Assembly: GCA_000403295.2 (NCBI GenBank)
Contig: KE159605.1
Coordinates: 1,273,409-1,337,408 of the forward strand
From: Lachnospiraceae bacterium M18-1
Lineage (GTDB): Bacteria; Bacillota; Clostridia; Lachnospirales; Lachnospiraceae
Length of the DNA: 64,000 nt
Direction: 5' to 3'
This document shows positions 49,976 to 59,317 of this stretch, piece by piece. The notes below the pieces were generated by a model, which saw only the letters and a list, made by a program, of their open reading frames with translations, did no database searches and was not told where the DNA came from. How positions within the stretch are numbered: position 1 is the first letter of the stretch; each line of letters begins with the position of its first letter. A program made the position numbers and the translations under genes.

Positions 49976-50955
49976 TCTTCCTCCATTCTAGGGACGATTT
50001 CCCCAAAAGACGATTCTACGGCAGTTATTACATGAGGGAACATATCTGCTGTAAACTGTAGGTATGTTTGTGTGGACGATGTGTTTTTATGGCCGAGATA
50101 CTGGCAGAGCAGCGGCATTACTGCCATGATATTTTCACCATGCAGGACAAGTTTGCGGAGTGACTTTACTGCGAATGTGTGCCTGAAATCATGCACCCTT
50201 GGCCCTTTCCCTGCGCCTCCATGGGAGATTCCCGCTTTCCAGAGCGCTTTGCGGAATGTCACATATACTTCGTGTTCTGAATACGCCTGTCCGTGCCCGG
50301 CAGGAAAGACCGCCGTGCTGTCTGGAAAAAGAAGGGCGGTTTCTTGAAGGTATTCTTTGAATTGGGCTGTCATTTCTTCGGCCAGTGGTATTTTTCTCTC
50401 TTTATTGAATTTAGCTTCCCTTATGGAGATTACGGCATGGCCATTGTAAAAAGATATATCGCTTTTTTCCAGATTCAACGCTTCCCCAAGCCGCATCCCC
50501 GTACATATGAGCAGAGAAAAAAGCATATAGAAAACTTTCCGCCTTTTTTCAGAGCGTTCCATTTCACGGGCTGCATCAAGAAATTTCCGTAATTCCTCAT
50601 TTGTAAATATGTGCGGGCGGTATGTCCTGTCTGTCCTTAACCGTGCCATAGCGGGCGGCACATAAGCGTCCCCGCCAGACCTTACAATGTACTGGCAGAG
50701 CTGTCTGAAAGTATTCCGCCGGTTTTCGCAGGTTTTATCCCTTTCATAAATACGTTTGGAAGTCCATGCTTCAAATATTTCTTTTGTAATGGTATTTTCC
50801 TGAAAGCCGTTCTCTTTCACAAACTTGTCAAAGTGCCATAAATTCCGCATCTCGCATATGTATTTGTTTCCAAGCCCCTGCTTTTCACGGATAAAGCCTG
50901 TGAGTTCCTGCGCAAACTGGCTTTCAAAGCACAGCTTTCCGATATATTCATTCAT
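49972..50955 (-). CDS. RIT tyrosine recombinase, second gene
   Basis: 327 residues. Catalytic Arg in 'LLICTGMRLGEALNL', 'VHDFRHTFAVKSL', 'YLGHKNTSSTQTYLQF' with Tyr. N-terminal arm with 'FIREKQGLGNKYICEMRNLW'. It starts 8 bases inside the first gene and overlaps the third by 4, so translation is coupled. The three differ enough to be separate subfamilies, as in other RITs. Confidence 0.93.
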   Translation of the reverse strand: MNEYIGKLCFESQFAQELTGFIREKQGLGNKYICEMRNLWHFDKFVKENGFQENTITKEIFEAWTSKRIYERDKTCENRRNTFRQLCQYIVRSGGDAYVPPAMARLRTDRTYRPHIFTNEELRKFLDAAREMERSEKRRKVFYMLFSLLICTGMRLGEALNLEKSDISFYNGHAVISIREAKFNKERKIPLAEEMTAQFKEYLQETALLFPDSTAVFPAGHGQAYSEHEVYVTFRKALWKAGISHGGAGKGPRVHDFRHTFAVKSLRKLVLHGENIMAVMPLLCQYLGHKNTSSTQTYLQFTADMFPHVITAVESSFGEIVPRMEEE

Positions 50956-52180
50956 GTGCCGTCACCTCCTGAAGTTCCAATGCACATTTAAGCAGCCCGT
51001 CAAGGTCTATATGGGTGTAGGCGTCCGTTGAGCCGATTCCAGAGTGCCCGAGGATTGCCGATACCGTGCTGTATGCTTCCCCTTGCCGCACCAGCTCACT
51101 CGCCAGTGTGTGGCGGAGTATATGCAGCCCATGGCTGACGTTTTTTCCCACGCTGATGCCTGCGTTGCTGATACATACAGACATGACACAATAAAAAGAC
51201 ACAGCTTTTTCAAACGGGGCTTTATGCTTGACAAACACATAGCTGCTGTCAGTCTGCGGCCTGCCATATTTAAGGTAGTCAACCAACGCATCGCCTACTG
51301 CTGGCAGTAATGGGAGCTTTACCATGCGGCTGGTCTTTTTTTGAAAAAATGTAATGCAGTTTTTCTCCCAGTCCAGATTGGAAAAGGTAAGGTTCGTGAT
51401 GTCGCTGTCACGCATTCCGAGCAGCGCCGCCATTAAGAGGATTGCGTAATTCCTTTTCCCAATCGGGTTCCCCCTGTCGATGGAAGCAAGGAGTTTCCTG
51501 ACATCATCTTCACTGAGGATATGCGGTATTTTTTCGCCAGTCGCGCCATGAAGCCGTGGCACAAAGGGGGAAACATCTGCCTTAACATATCCTTTTTCAT
51601 AAAGAAAGCGGAAGAAAAAGCGCAGCCCTGCCAAATGGACGGTTGCAGTGGCTTTTGAGTAGCCGCTTAGTCCAGCGGCGTACTCTGATATGGTTTTAGC
51701 ATCGATTTTTTCAACTTTTACCTGTTTGTCAATAAGGACAACCTGCATAAAACGGCTTGCAGCATACATCCGTGATTTTACAGTTGACCTGCTGTTCAGG
51801 TTTTCCTGGCAGAAAACTTCAAACTCTTCCCGCAGGCTTTCTGTTTCGCTGTCCCATATGATACGCCTGCGTGGAAGGGCTGAAGGGATTGCGCCGTTTT
51901 CCTGATATTCGTTAAGGAAACGGATGGCTCTGATGAAATCCCGTTCGTCATGCGTAAGGGTTCTTTCAAGGATTTCTGGATAATTGATTTTGTAATGCAG
52001 GTAATCCAGACCATTTACTGGCGCATAGGATGCAATCCCTTTAGAGGAAAGATATTCGGAAAGCTCTCTCCATATTTTCCCATGCACGCAGAGGGACGTT
52101 GAGCTGTATCCTGTGTCTTTCAGGTTCTGTTTTGTTTGGTTAATTAGTTCCTCAAGGTTCGTGATTTTTTTAGTTTCCAT
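50948..52180 (-). CDS. RIT tyrosine recombinase, first gene
   Basis: 410 residues from ATG 52180 (ACAGGAGGTGTTCAAA upstream). Catalytic Arg in 'ALLGMRDSDITNLTF', 'HGLHILRHTLASELV', 'ILGHSGIGSTDAYTH' with Tyr. The N-terminal part ('IWRELSEYLSSKGIASYAPV') is the SAM-like arm. It is the promoter-proximal gene of the trio. Confidence 0.93.
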   Translation of the reverse strand: METKKITNLEELINQTKQNLKDTGYSSTSLCVHGKIWRELSEYLSSKGIASYAPVNGLDYLHYKINYPEILERTLTHDERDFIRAIRFLNEYQENGAIPSALPRRRIIWDSETESLREEFEVFCQENLNSRSTVKSRMYAASRFMQVVLIDKQVKVEKIDAKTISEYAAGLSGYSKATATVHLAGLRFFFRFLYEKGYVKADVSPFVPRLHGATGEKIPHILSEDDVRKLLASIDRGNPIGKRNYAILLMAALLGMRDSDITNLTFSNLDWEKNCITFFQKKTSRMVKLPLLPAVGDALVDYLKYGRPQTDSSYVFVKHKAPFEKAVSFYCVMSVCISNAGISVGKNVSHGLHILRHTLASELVRQGEAYSTVSAILGHSGIGSTDAYTHIDLDGLLKCALELQEVTAHE

Positions 52181-52303
52181 TTTGAACACCTCCTGTGCCA
52201 AGTATATCGTCAGGAGATGAACTGCCTATGTGTTATGTAAAGTTTTGATATATAAAAATGGGTAAATCTCTCGGTATTATGAAAGATTTACCCATTCTCT
52301 TTA

Positions 52304-52327
52304 CATAAGTGCTTTCTCTACATAAGG
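52304..52327. repeat. RIT element right inverted repeat
   Basis: Inverted partner of 48873-48896. Just outside lies a perfect GTTATGTGA / TCACATAAC palindrome (52331-52352) that includes the stop codon of the CHAP fragment. Confidence 0.8.
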
Positions 52328-52339
52328 AGTGTTATGTGA

Positions 52340-52600
52340 TTAGTCACATAACAAGCCATACCCATATATAGAACCGCTGCCCATGCTGTAACTTCTCCTG
52401 GCACAAATATCGCCACTGTTTCCCTCTATGGTATTCACAACGCCATTCGTCACGCTCTCCACAATCCCCACATGGTCGATTGTCCCGTCATTCCCCCAGT
52501 CAAAGAAAATAATGTCCCCTGCTGCCGGGACATAGCTTGCGTCCTGGAACTGCCCACGGGCATCAAACCAGTCCACACCGTAGTACTGGATGCCATTACA
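52340..52600 (-). pseudogene. ICE CHAP/NlpC amidase gene, 3' fragment
   Basis: Only the second half of a CHAP-type cell-wall hydrolase is left: 'VDWFDARGQFQDASYVPAAG', 'DIIFFDWGNDGTIDHVGIVE' (catalytic His region) and 'IEGNSGDICARRS'. The catalytic Cys region ('CACFVSWC' in relatives) is missing; an ORF continues to 52717 in unrelated sequence. Such proteins belong to ICE transfer operons, so this is the tail of another transfer region cut by rearrangement. The RIT element lies directly beyond its 3' end. Confidence 0.75.
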
Positions 52601-52746
52601 GGAAGAAAGAGCCGGCTGGGGAGTTTGGTTCTTTCTTTTTTTGTTCCATACACCAATATATACCAATGAATGTGGGGATTCAATACCGAAAACAATGTGC
52701 CGGAAAAAACGGCACATTTACATAGTAATGTTTTTAGAATGAAGAT

Positions 52747-52793
52747 TTTAATTTGCTGCAAACCTGCGGTAATAGATAAATTTAATTTGCTGC
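52747..52793. repeat. 13-bp direct repeat, two copies
   Basis: TTTAATTTGCTGC at 52747-52759 and 52781-52793. The second copy contains the end and stop codon of the 52782-53432 gene. It may be the scar of a lost insertion. Confidence 0.4.
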
Positions 52794-53432
52794 CTGACAG
52801 GAGACGTCCTTTAAATATTTCCCATAGTCCACTGCGTCACGCAATACGTCCTCCACGGATTTATAGCGGTCATCCCGCAGGTTCTTTTCCACCCATTCAT
52901 ATACCCGGCAATCAGAATGGAACACTGCCTTTGCAACCTCGTTCACCATGCGGAGCGAATTGTCGTCCCGGAAAAGCCGCACCAGTGCGTCGGACACTTT
53001 ATTCCCGCCATTCTGCAACTGCACTTCTATGTCGGAATACGCTTTGAGATATACCTTTTCCGGTGGCTGCGTGATTCCAATGCTCCCCAGCACATCCGCC
53101 AATTCCGGCGTTGGGAACTGGATCACCGCACTGTTGTCCCCATATTTTACGAATGCTTCCAGATGATACCCGCTGTCCTGGTTCCTCTGCGCCGCTTTTT
53201 CCTCCCTCTGTTCCAGATACAGAATTTCATCCATTGCCCGCTGGCATAAGTCTTTTGTAGCTTTTAAAAGGCTGTCCGTATAATGCCCCCAAAAGTAATC
53301 CGTCTGTCCCTTGCACTCCCATGTGACAAAGGAATTGGGGTTTTTCATGTTCACGCCCAAAACAAACTCGGCATTTCCCACGGGGATGGATGTCGTGATG
53401 ACAAACCCCGCATTGGTTCTGAAACTGTCCAT
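52782..53432 (-). CDS. ICE protein of unknown function
   Basis: 216 residues: 'GFVITTSIPVGNAEFVLGVN', 'NSFVTWECKGQTDYFWGHYT', and a C-terminal helical half 'RDDRYKSVEDVLRDAVDYGK'. Typical of Tn1549-like ICE accessory proteins; I do not know a function. It directly follows 53433-53951 (stop and start adjacent) and shares its transcript. Confidence 0.65.
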   Translation of the reverse strand: MDSFRTNAGFVITTSIPVGNAEFVLGVNMKNPNSFVTWECKGQTDYFWGHYTDSLLKATKDLCQRAMDEILYLEQREEKAAQRNQDSGYHLEAFVKYGDNSAVIQFPTPELADVLGSIGITQPPEKVYLKAYSDIEVQLQNGGNKVSDALVRLFRDDNSLRMVNEVAKAVFHSDCRVYEWVEKNLRDDRYKSVEDVLRDAVDYGKYLKDVSCQAAN

Positions 53433-53951
53433 TTAGCGCACCTCCATATCCTTATTCTGATTCTGGTTCGGGGCTGCTTTCGCCGCCTCCTGTTTCTGAA
53501 TTTCGGCAAAGCGTTCCTTTGCCCATTCCGGCAGGCACTCCGGCTTTACCTCGCCCGCAAGGTCATACCGCTCCCACCTCTCATGCTCGCCGGAATAAAG
53601 GGTGATACAGTAGCAGGCGCTCCCAAAGGAACGCTCCCTCGCACCGTTCCCGCCTGTCACTAAGATTAACTGGTGTTCCGCAGAACGGTACTCCGGCCTT
53701 AATGCCTCCGGCTTGACCGCCATTACTTTTCCTACGATGTCCCCGCACCGAAACGTGGGGATACACCTGTCCGCTGTGATTTTTTCCCTCGGCACGTCCA
53801 CTTTTTCCTGCTCCCCATGCACCTTTACGCATTGTGCCTTCACCCGGTCGGCAAACAGCTCCATAATCTCGGCGTAATCATCGCCCACCATGCACTCCTG
53901 ATAGGATTCCATAATGCTGTTGCTGACATAAAAAGCGCAGAGATACGGCAT
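53433..53951 (-). CDS. ICE protein of unknown function
   Basis: 172 residues: 'LCAFYVSNSIMESYQECMVG', 'IPTFRCGDIVGKVMAVKPEA', 'LILVTGGNGARERSFGSACY', 'CITLYSGEHERWERYDLAGE', 'VKPECLPEWAKERFAEIQKQ'. The middle part recurs in Tn1549-type ICE proteins. The ATG lies 16 bases from the IS66 end; its own promoter was probably lost to the insertion. Confidence 0.65.
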   Translation of the reverse strand: MPYLCAFYVSNSIMESYQECMVGDDYAEIMELFADRVKAQCVKVHGEQEKVDVPREKITADRCIPTFRCGDIVGKVMAVKPEALRPEYRSAEHQLILVTGGNGARERSFGSACYCITLYSGEHERWERYDLAGEVKPECLPEWAKERFAEIQKQEAAKAAPNQNQNKDMEVR

Positions 53952-54142
53952 TTCTGCCTTTTCATCGTAAGCGATGAATAATCTAACGTTTTTACAAGTC
54001 CCGAAATCTGTGCGATAATCTCTTTAACTGGAGAAGCATCTCCCCATTTCCCGGTTTTTGCATTCAGAGCATGTTGGCTATCCAATCATTCGATTGCTCT
54101 ATGCACGCTTACTCCAAATAAAGTAGGAAGAGGTGAGCTTTC

Positions 54143-54535
54143 ATGGCTCAGAAACGTATCAAACGTACAGATCAAGAATGGTTCGATCTGATCAAGGATT
54201 GTAAGACCAGCAGCTTGAAAGTCAAAATCTGGTGTGAACAGCATGGGATAACGGCAAAGGCTATTGACTACCATACACGTCGTCTCCGCCAGAAGGGCTA
54301 TACGATCCCGCAAAGGATCCCACAGACATTCCCCTGTGAAAAGCAGGAAATTGTCTGCCTGGATATTTCCAAAAGTTTATTTGCCAGCCAGGAAAAGATC
54401 CCATCATCGGATCCTGGGGCTGCCAATACGGCTGTGATCCAGCTCGATTTCCAGGGGACACAGATTGGGATCTCTAATCATGCAGCGAAGGAAACCATCG
54501 AAAATACCCTTCTTGCGCTGCGCAGCCTGTGTTAG
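54143..54535 (+). CDS. tnpA: IS66 accessory protein TnpA, copy 2
   Basis: 130 residues, near-identical to 10470-10862 in its N-terminal helix-turn-helix half and more diverged in the C-terminal half ('ASQEKIPSSDPGAANTAVIQ'). Intact. First gene of copy 2; GAGGTGAGC precedes it. Confidence 0.92.
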   Translation: MAQKRIKRTDQEWFDLIKDCKTSSLKVKIWCEQHGITAKAIDYHTRRLRQKGYTIPQRIPQTFPCEKQEIVCLDISKSLFASQEKIPSSDPGAANTAVIQLDFQGTQIGISNHAAKETIENTLLALRSLC

Positions 54536-54882
54536 GCGATATTTCCGGAGTATCAAAGCTCTGCCTGATAACAGGGCGTACAGATATGAGGCTTTCCATC
54601 AATGGCCTCATGGCGATAATCCGGGATATTTACCAGATGGACCCTTACGCAAACACACTGTATCTTTTCTGCGGCAGGAAGACAGACCGGCTCAAAGCAC
54701 TGTATCATGATAAAAACGGTTTTGTCCTGCTTTATATGAGGCTGGATTCCGGACGTTTTCAATGGCCGCGCTGCGCGTCTGAAGCAAGGATGCTTACCAG
54801 ACAGGAATACCGTTGGCTCATGGAAGGGCTCTCGATCGACCAGCCCAGGGCATTGCGTCCATCCGGAAAACGGGATTTCTAA
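54529..54882 (+). CDS. tnpB: IS66 accessory protein TnpB, copy 2
   Basis: 117 residues, nearly the same as the copy 1 protein ('SKLCLITGRTDMRLSINGLM', 'RQEYRWLMEGLSIDQPRALR'). Overlaps tnpA by 7 bases. Intact, but without an active tnpC it cannot move this copy alone. Confidence 0.92.
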   Translation: MLGDISGVSKLCLITGRTDMRLSINGLMAIIRDIYQMDPYANTLYLFCGRKTDRLKALYHDKNGFVLLYMRLDSGRFQWPRCASEARMLTRQEYRWLMEGLSIDQPRALRPSGKRDF

Positions 54883-54981
54883 GCCGCATTTGTGAAAAAG
54901 AGAGAATTTAAAAATCTTTTTCAGGCCTTTCAGAGTCGGAAAAAGAAACACGATCCACAAGACCGCAGATTTTCTGGAAAC

Positions 54982-55072
54982 TTATCCACAAATAGCCGTC
55001 TGTTGAAGTTTTTTTGTGGATAACGATCCTGTCAGATGGTGGATAAGTCTGCATTTTGGGCAGTTATCCACA
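54982..55072. promoter_or_regulatory. DnaA-box-like cluster inside IS66 copy 2
   Basis: Three exact boxes (TTATCCACA at 54982 and 55064, TGTGGATAA at 55015) and one one-mismatch site (GGTGGATAA at 55038) between tnpB and tnpC, the same place as in copy 1. Confidence 0.6.
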
Positions 55073-55178
55073 CATCAGGAGTTCGTCAAAATGCCGACAG
55101 ACATATGCGGGCCTGTTTGCGGACTGCCATGTTTTCCTCTATAATAAAAGGAACGAGAACAGAGAGGCGGAACAGGCA

Positions 55179-56683
55179 GTGGCGGAATATAAAGACAATT
55201 TGATCGAACTCCTGCATAAAACAATTGAAGAAAAGGACGCACAGATTCAGGAACTCCAAAAAACCATTCAGGAACTGAACATTACGGTTGCGAACCTGAA
55301 TGAAACCCTTGAGGAATTCCGCAGGAAATTTTTTGGTACTTCCAGAGAACGGGCCGCTGGCAGGGTCCCGGATGAGGAAGCAGGGCAGGAAGATCAGACG
55401 GAGAAATCCACTGTCCGCAGCCATACCCGCCGTAAACCGAAAGCCAAACGGGAAGAACTCTACAAAAACTTGCCGGTCAGGGAAGTACGCTGCCCGATGC
55501 CGGAGGACCAGAGGCTTTGCCCGGATTGTGATACTGTGATGGAAACCATCGCGTGGCAGTTTGTGCGTGAAGAACTGCGGATCACCCCCGCAAAGGTAGA
55601 ACGGATCCAATACATGCAGGAAGTCCTTGCGTGTCCGGTCTGCCGTGAGGAAGATACGGGCACGATCGTCAAGGCACCGGTACCGACTGCTTTGCTGGCA
55701 CACAGCCCGGCTTCGCCGTCTATGGCTGCTTTTGTCATGTATCAGAAGTTCCAGAATTCGGTGCCATTCTACCGTCAGGAAATGGACTGGCTCCAAATGG
55801 GAGCCCCGCTTGCCAGGGAAACGACTTCTAACTGGTGTATCAAATGCGCGCTGACCTATTTCGAGCCTGTTTATGACCGGCTTCATGAATATCTTGTCAA
55901 GCGTGACCTCCTCCATGCGGATGAGACTGTCTGTCAGGTTCTCCATGAGGAGGGGCGGGCGTCGGCTTCTACCTCATATATGTGGATCTATCTCACAGGA
56001 AATGATGGCCTCCCGTCTATCATCCTTTATGATTATCAGCCCGGGAGGGCAGGGAATTATGCGAAAAATTTTCTGGAAGGGTTCTCCGGACTGCTGGAAT
56101 GCGATGGCTATACCGGATACAACAGTGTAGAGAATGTGATCCTGGTATGCTGCCTTGCCCATTGCCGGAGATATTTCTTCGAAGCAGTTCCGGCAGCCCG
56201 CCGAAAAAAGATAAAACTGCTGGACATCAACTCACCGGAAGAGATCCCGGAAGATGCGGCTGATCCGGAAAAAGCAAAGGAGGGCAAGAGGATCCCGGCA
56301 GAGATCGGACTTTGCTATTGCAATAAACTTTTTCGTATAGAACGGACACTAAAAGCCATGTCTCCGGAGGAACGTAAGAACAAACGCCTGGAGTTGGAAG
56401 TCCCTGTCTGGGACAGTTTCTGGTCCTGGCTTGCAACGGTAGAGCCATTGGGCGGAACGATGCGCAAAATCCTACGCGACCGGGAGAAAGAACTTCCTTT
56501 TCCACGATACCGTGAATGGAGCGAGATCGAGTGCTATCATCTACAGCCTGGTAGAAACGGCAAAGGCAAACAACCTGAACGTGTTCCAATACCTTTACAC
56601 ACTATTGCTTTACATGCCGGACTATAAACAGGAGCCTGCAGGTGTGGAGGCCATGATGCCGTGGAACGACTTTATAAAGGAAC
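55179..56683 (+). pseudogene. tnpC: IS66 tnpC, copy 2, deleted and interrupted
   Basis: GTG start at 55179 ('AEYKDNLIELLHKTIEEKDA'), matching copy 1. The first and second catalytic Asp are present ('LLHADETVCQ', 'LLECDGYTGY'). After 'TVEPLGG' about 101 bp are missing relative to copy 1, between two GGGCGG repeats, which removes 'EISNNR' and shifts the frame; the frame stops at 56627. The remaining tail is cut at 56683 by the second IS66-family element and resumes at 59404-59468. Not functional. Confidence 0.9.
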
Positions 56684-56815
56684 GTAAGCAAGAAATAATC
56701 CGTACCTATTCAAAATCACCAATATTTGCTAAACTGTGCCTTAATGAGAGTTGATCTTTTATATCATCACTAAGTTATCTGCACTTTGACAAAAAAATCC
56801 ACCCAGCAGTTTCTG

Positions 56816-58474
56816 CTAAGTGGACGCACCTGGACGATTTGTACGACAGGACTCCGGTATGGATTCTGACCATGGTAATAGTTGCTGGAGATCTTCTTTT
56901 GACGGGAATGGCCCCAGATCTTTCATACGTTCCAGTATGTAAGCCACATAGTCATATGGCTTAAGCCCATTCAGTAACGCCGTCTCCGTGATGCTGTATA
57001 CGGTCGCGCTGGCCTCCGCGCCTTTGATGCTTTTGGAGAACAGCCAGTTGCGGCGGCCAATGGCAAAGTTCTTGACCGCCCTCTCCGCGGCCGAGTTATC
57101 GATACTCAGATGTCCGTCTTCCAGATAGGCTTTGAGGTATTTTTCCTGATTTAAAGCGTATAAAACGGCCTCTCCTATTTTAGAAGACCGGTTTACAGAG
57201 CCTTCCAAAGTATGCAGCCATCCGAAGAAAGCCTCTAAAAGCGGTTTTGACTGCTTCTGACGCTCAGCATATCTTTCCTCAGGAGATTGGTTACGGATCA
57301 GTTCCTCTATCTTATAAAGCATGCCGATCCGTGCCATTGCCTGGTATGCAGTTGTTTCTTTCAGCTGTTCTTTGGTAAAGCCCTTTTTTAAAGGGGTCAG
57401 GGCTTCATCAAAACGCCGCCTTGCGTGTGCCATGCACCCTGTCACGGTGATCTGCTCCGGGAGGCCGTGGTAAGCCTGGTATCCATCACAGGTCAGATAG
57501 CCACGGAACTCATCCCCCAGGAATTCCACCGGATGGTATCCACCCCTGGTCCTTTCATATTGGAAGAGGACCATCCGTGGGGATCCGCTGTATTCATCCG
57601 TAAGATACACCCACATCCAGTTCTGGGTTGTCCCTTTTTGCTCGGGCTCATCGATCACCTGGAGTCGGGTTTCATCACAGTGGATATATCTGCTGCGCAG
57701 GAATTCTTCCCTCATCAGGTCATAGATCGGCTGCAGGTACCGTTTTGCGCACAGGATGATCCAGTTAGCCATGGTCTTTGTTGACAGGTTCAGGTTATAT
57801 CTTGCGAACTCCCTCTCCTGTCGCGCAAGCGGCATCCCGTTCACATATTTCGCATTCATAATGCCGGCAACGAGGGATGGTGTCGCAACACTGCCTTTGA
57901 GAAGTGACGGATCTTTCTGCGGGCGCTTCATCATCCCGCATTTGGGACAGGCATAAACATAGGTGGTCTCCTCCACCACTTCAAATCGGGCAGGGATGAA
58001 TTTCAAATATTTTACGGTCTCCGTAGTCACCACTTTATATTTTGTCCCACATTCAGAGCAGAATCTGTCGTTTCCTTCTAATTTATGTTTGATCACTTCT
58101 GTGGTTTCAAAAGCGGAAAGGTCCTCTTCCTTTTTTCCGGTTGGTTTTTTACGTTTATAAGATTTTGGATGGATCTCCTCCATCTCTGGCTCGGCTGCAT
58201 TGGGATCGGCCTCCTGCTCCGCCTCATTGAACAGGTCCATCTGCTCATAGCCTTCCGCGTATTTTTCGCTGGAAGAGCCAAACTGCTTCCTCTGCGCAAG
58301 TGCCAGCCGATCCGAAAGCAGTGCATTCATAAACTCCAGTTCCTTCGTTTTTTCTTTCAGGAGCTGGATCTCTGTTTCCTGTTTTTTCTGATGCACCTGC
58401 ATGGCCTGTATCAATGTGATGATATTCTCTTTGCTCATATCCTGCAATTGTTTTTCAGAAAAAAGCGGTTCCAT
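56816..58474 (-). CDS. tnpC: IS66 transposase TnpC, second element
   Basis: 552 residues: coiled N-terminus, 'RFCSECGTKYK' and 'YACPKCGMMKRP' zinc segments, catalytic Asp in 'YIHCDETRLQVI', Asp in 'LTCDGYQAYHGL', Glu in 'IDNSAAERAVKNFAIGRRNW'. All catalytic residues are present. AGGAGGGCTGGATC precedes the ATG. Confidence 0.95.
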   Translation of the reverse strand: MEPLFSEKQLQDMSKENIITLIQAMQVHQKKQETEIQLLKEKTKELEFMNALLSDRLALAQRKQFGSSSEKYAEGYEQMDLFNEAEQEADPNAAEPEMEEIHPKSYKRKKPTGKKEEDLSAFETTEVIKHKLEGNDRFCSECGTKYKVVTTETVKYLKFIPARFEVVEETTYVYACPKCGMMKRPQKDPSLLKGSVATPSLVAGIMNAKYVNGMPLARQEREFARYNLNLSTKTMANWIILCAKRYLQPIYDLMREEFLRSRYIHCDETRLQVIDEPEQKGTTQNWMWVYLTDEYSGSPRMVLFQYERTRGGYHPVEFLGDEFRGYLTCDGYQAYHGLPEQITVTGCMAHARRRFDEALTPLKKGFTKEQLKETTAYQAMARIGMLYKIEELIRNQSPEERYAERQKQSKPLLEAFFGWLHTLEGSVNRSSKIGEAVLYALNQEKYLKAYLEDGHLSIDNSAAERAVKNFAIGRRNWLFSKSIKGAEASATVYSITETALLNGLKPYDYVAYILERMKDLGPFPSKEDLQQLLPWSESIPESCRTNRPGAST

Positions 58475-58626
58475 GATCCAGCCCTCCTATCTCTTGTGGT
58501 CTGAGAAAAGTATATCATGAAACCGCTCTGTTTTCGAGAGGAAACCGGATGGAAAAACAGAGGAAAATTCATTGAAAACTGCCACTTTTTCAGCTTTTTG
58601 CGAATTGACAGGAAAATCGGTGTAGA

Positions 58627-58980
58627 TTAGATTGTGATCTTCGGATGATGTTCCTCAAAAGCGCCTTTTGGGTCGAGGGACAGTCCATCACATAACCAAT
58701 GAATTTCCTTTAAGGTCACTTTTTTCAACTCATCCGGCGTATCCGGCCAGCGGAAGTAATTGCGGTCGAGCCGCTTCATCAGGATCCAGAAACCGGATCC
58801 GTCCCATTGAAGGATTTTGATGGATGTCCGTCTGCGGTTACAGAAGGCGAACATACAGCGGGAATACGGATCCAGATGGAATTTTAGCTTTATGATTGCG
58901 GCCAGGCCGTTGTAGCTCTTACGCAGGTCTGTACTGCCGCAGGCCAGGTATACGGTGGTCCCGCCTGCCAGGTCAAGCAT
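58627..58980 (-). CDS. tnpB: IS66 accessory protein TnpB, second element
   Basis: 117 residues: 'YLACGSTDLRKSYNGLAAII', 'FAFCNRRRTSIKILQWDGSG', 'FWILMKRLDRNYFRWPDTPD'. Standard IS66 Orf2. It starts 8 bases inside tnpA. Confidence 0.93.
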   Translation of the reverse strand: MLDLAGGTTVYLACGSTDLRKSYNGLAAIIKLKFHLDPYSRCMFAFCNRRRTSIKILQWDGSGFWILMKRLDRNYFRWPDTPDELKKVTLKEIHWLCDGLSLDPKGAFEEHHPKITI

Positions 58981-59317
58981 AATTTCTTAGCGTGTGGATC
59001 AAAGAGGCCATCAGTTCACACGGGCAACCGGTGCTGACCTCGATCCGGATGCTTCCTGGAAGATGGATCGTTATGGGAGGATACTCCGACAACAGTTGGG
59101 AGGAAACCTCTAACTCAGAAGGGAGCCTGGCAAAGACTGGTTCCATCCCTTGATCCAATTCGGACGGCTTCTGCATTTGTTTTCTGATCCAATAACTAAA
59201 GGTTGATTGTGGGATCTGATGCTTCTGACACCATTCTTTTCTTGACAATCCGCTTTTTTGGAAATCCTGAATCCGCTTCATCCAGAAATCTTCTTTTGTA
59301 AGGTTCGTTTCATTCAT
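58973..59317 (-). CDS. tnpA: IS66 accessory protein TnpA, second element
   Basis: 114 residues with an N-terminal helix-turn-helix ('IQDFQKSGLSRKEWCQKHQI', 'PQSTFSYWIRKQMQKPSEL'). First gene of the nested element, close to its right end. Confidence 0.9.
   Translation of the reverse strand: MNETNLTKEDFWMKRIQDFQKSGLSRKEWCQKHQIPQSTFSYWIRKQMQKPSELDQGMEPVFARLPSELEVSSQLLSEYPPITIHLPGSIRIEVSTGCPCELMASLIHTLRNYA

Larger units (their letters stand above)
48873..52327 (-). mobile_element. RIT element (recombinase in trio), 3455 bp
   Basis: Three overlapping tyrosine recombinase genes, all minus strand, between 24-bp inverted repeats, the organisation of RIT elements. Subterminal hairpins are present: GCAGAGAA..TTCTCTGC near 48910 and GGGTAAATCT..AGATTTACCC at 52260-52294. 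It lies between the XRE gene and a truncated ICE CHAP gene. All three recombinases have complete catalytic motifs, so the element may be active. A target duplication was not found. Confidence 0.85.
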
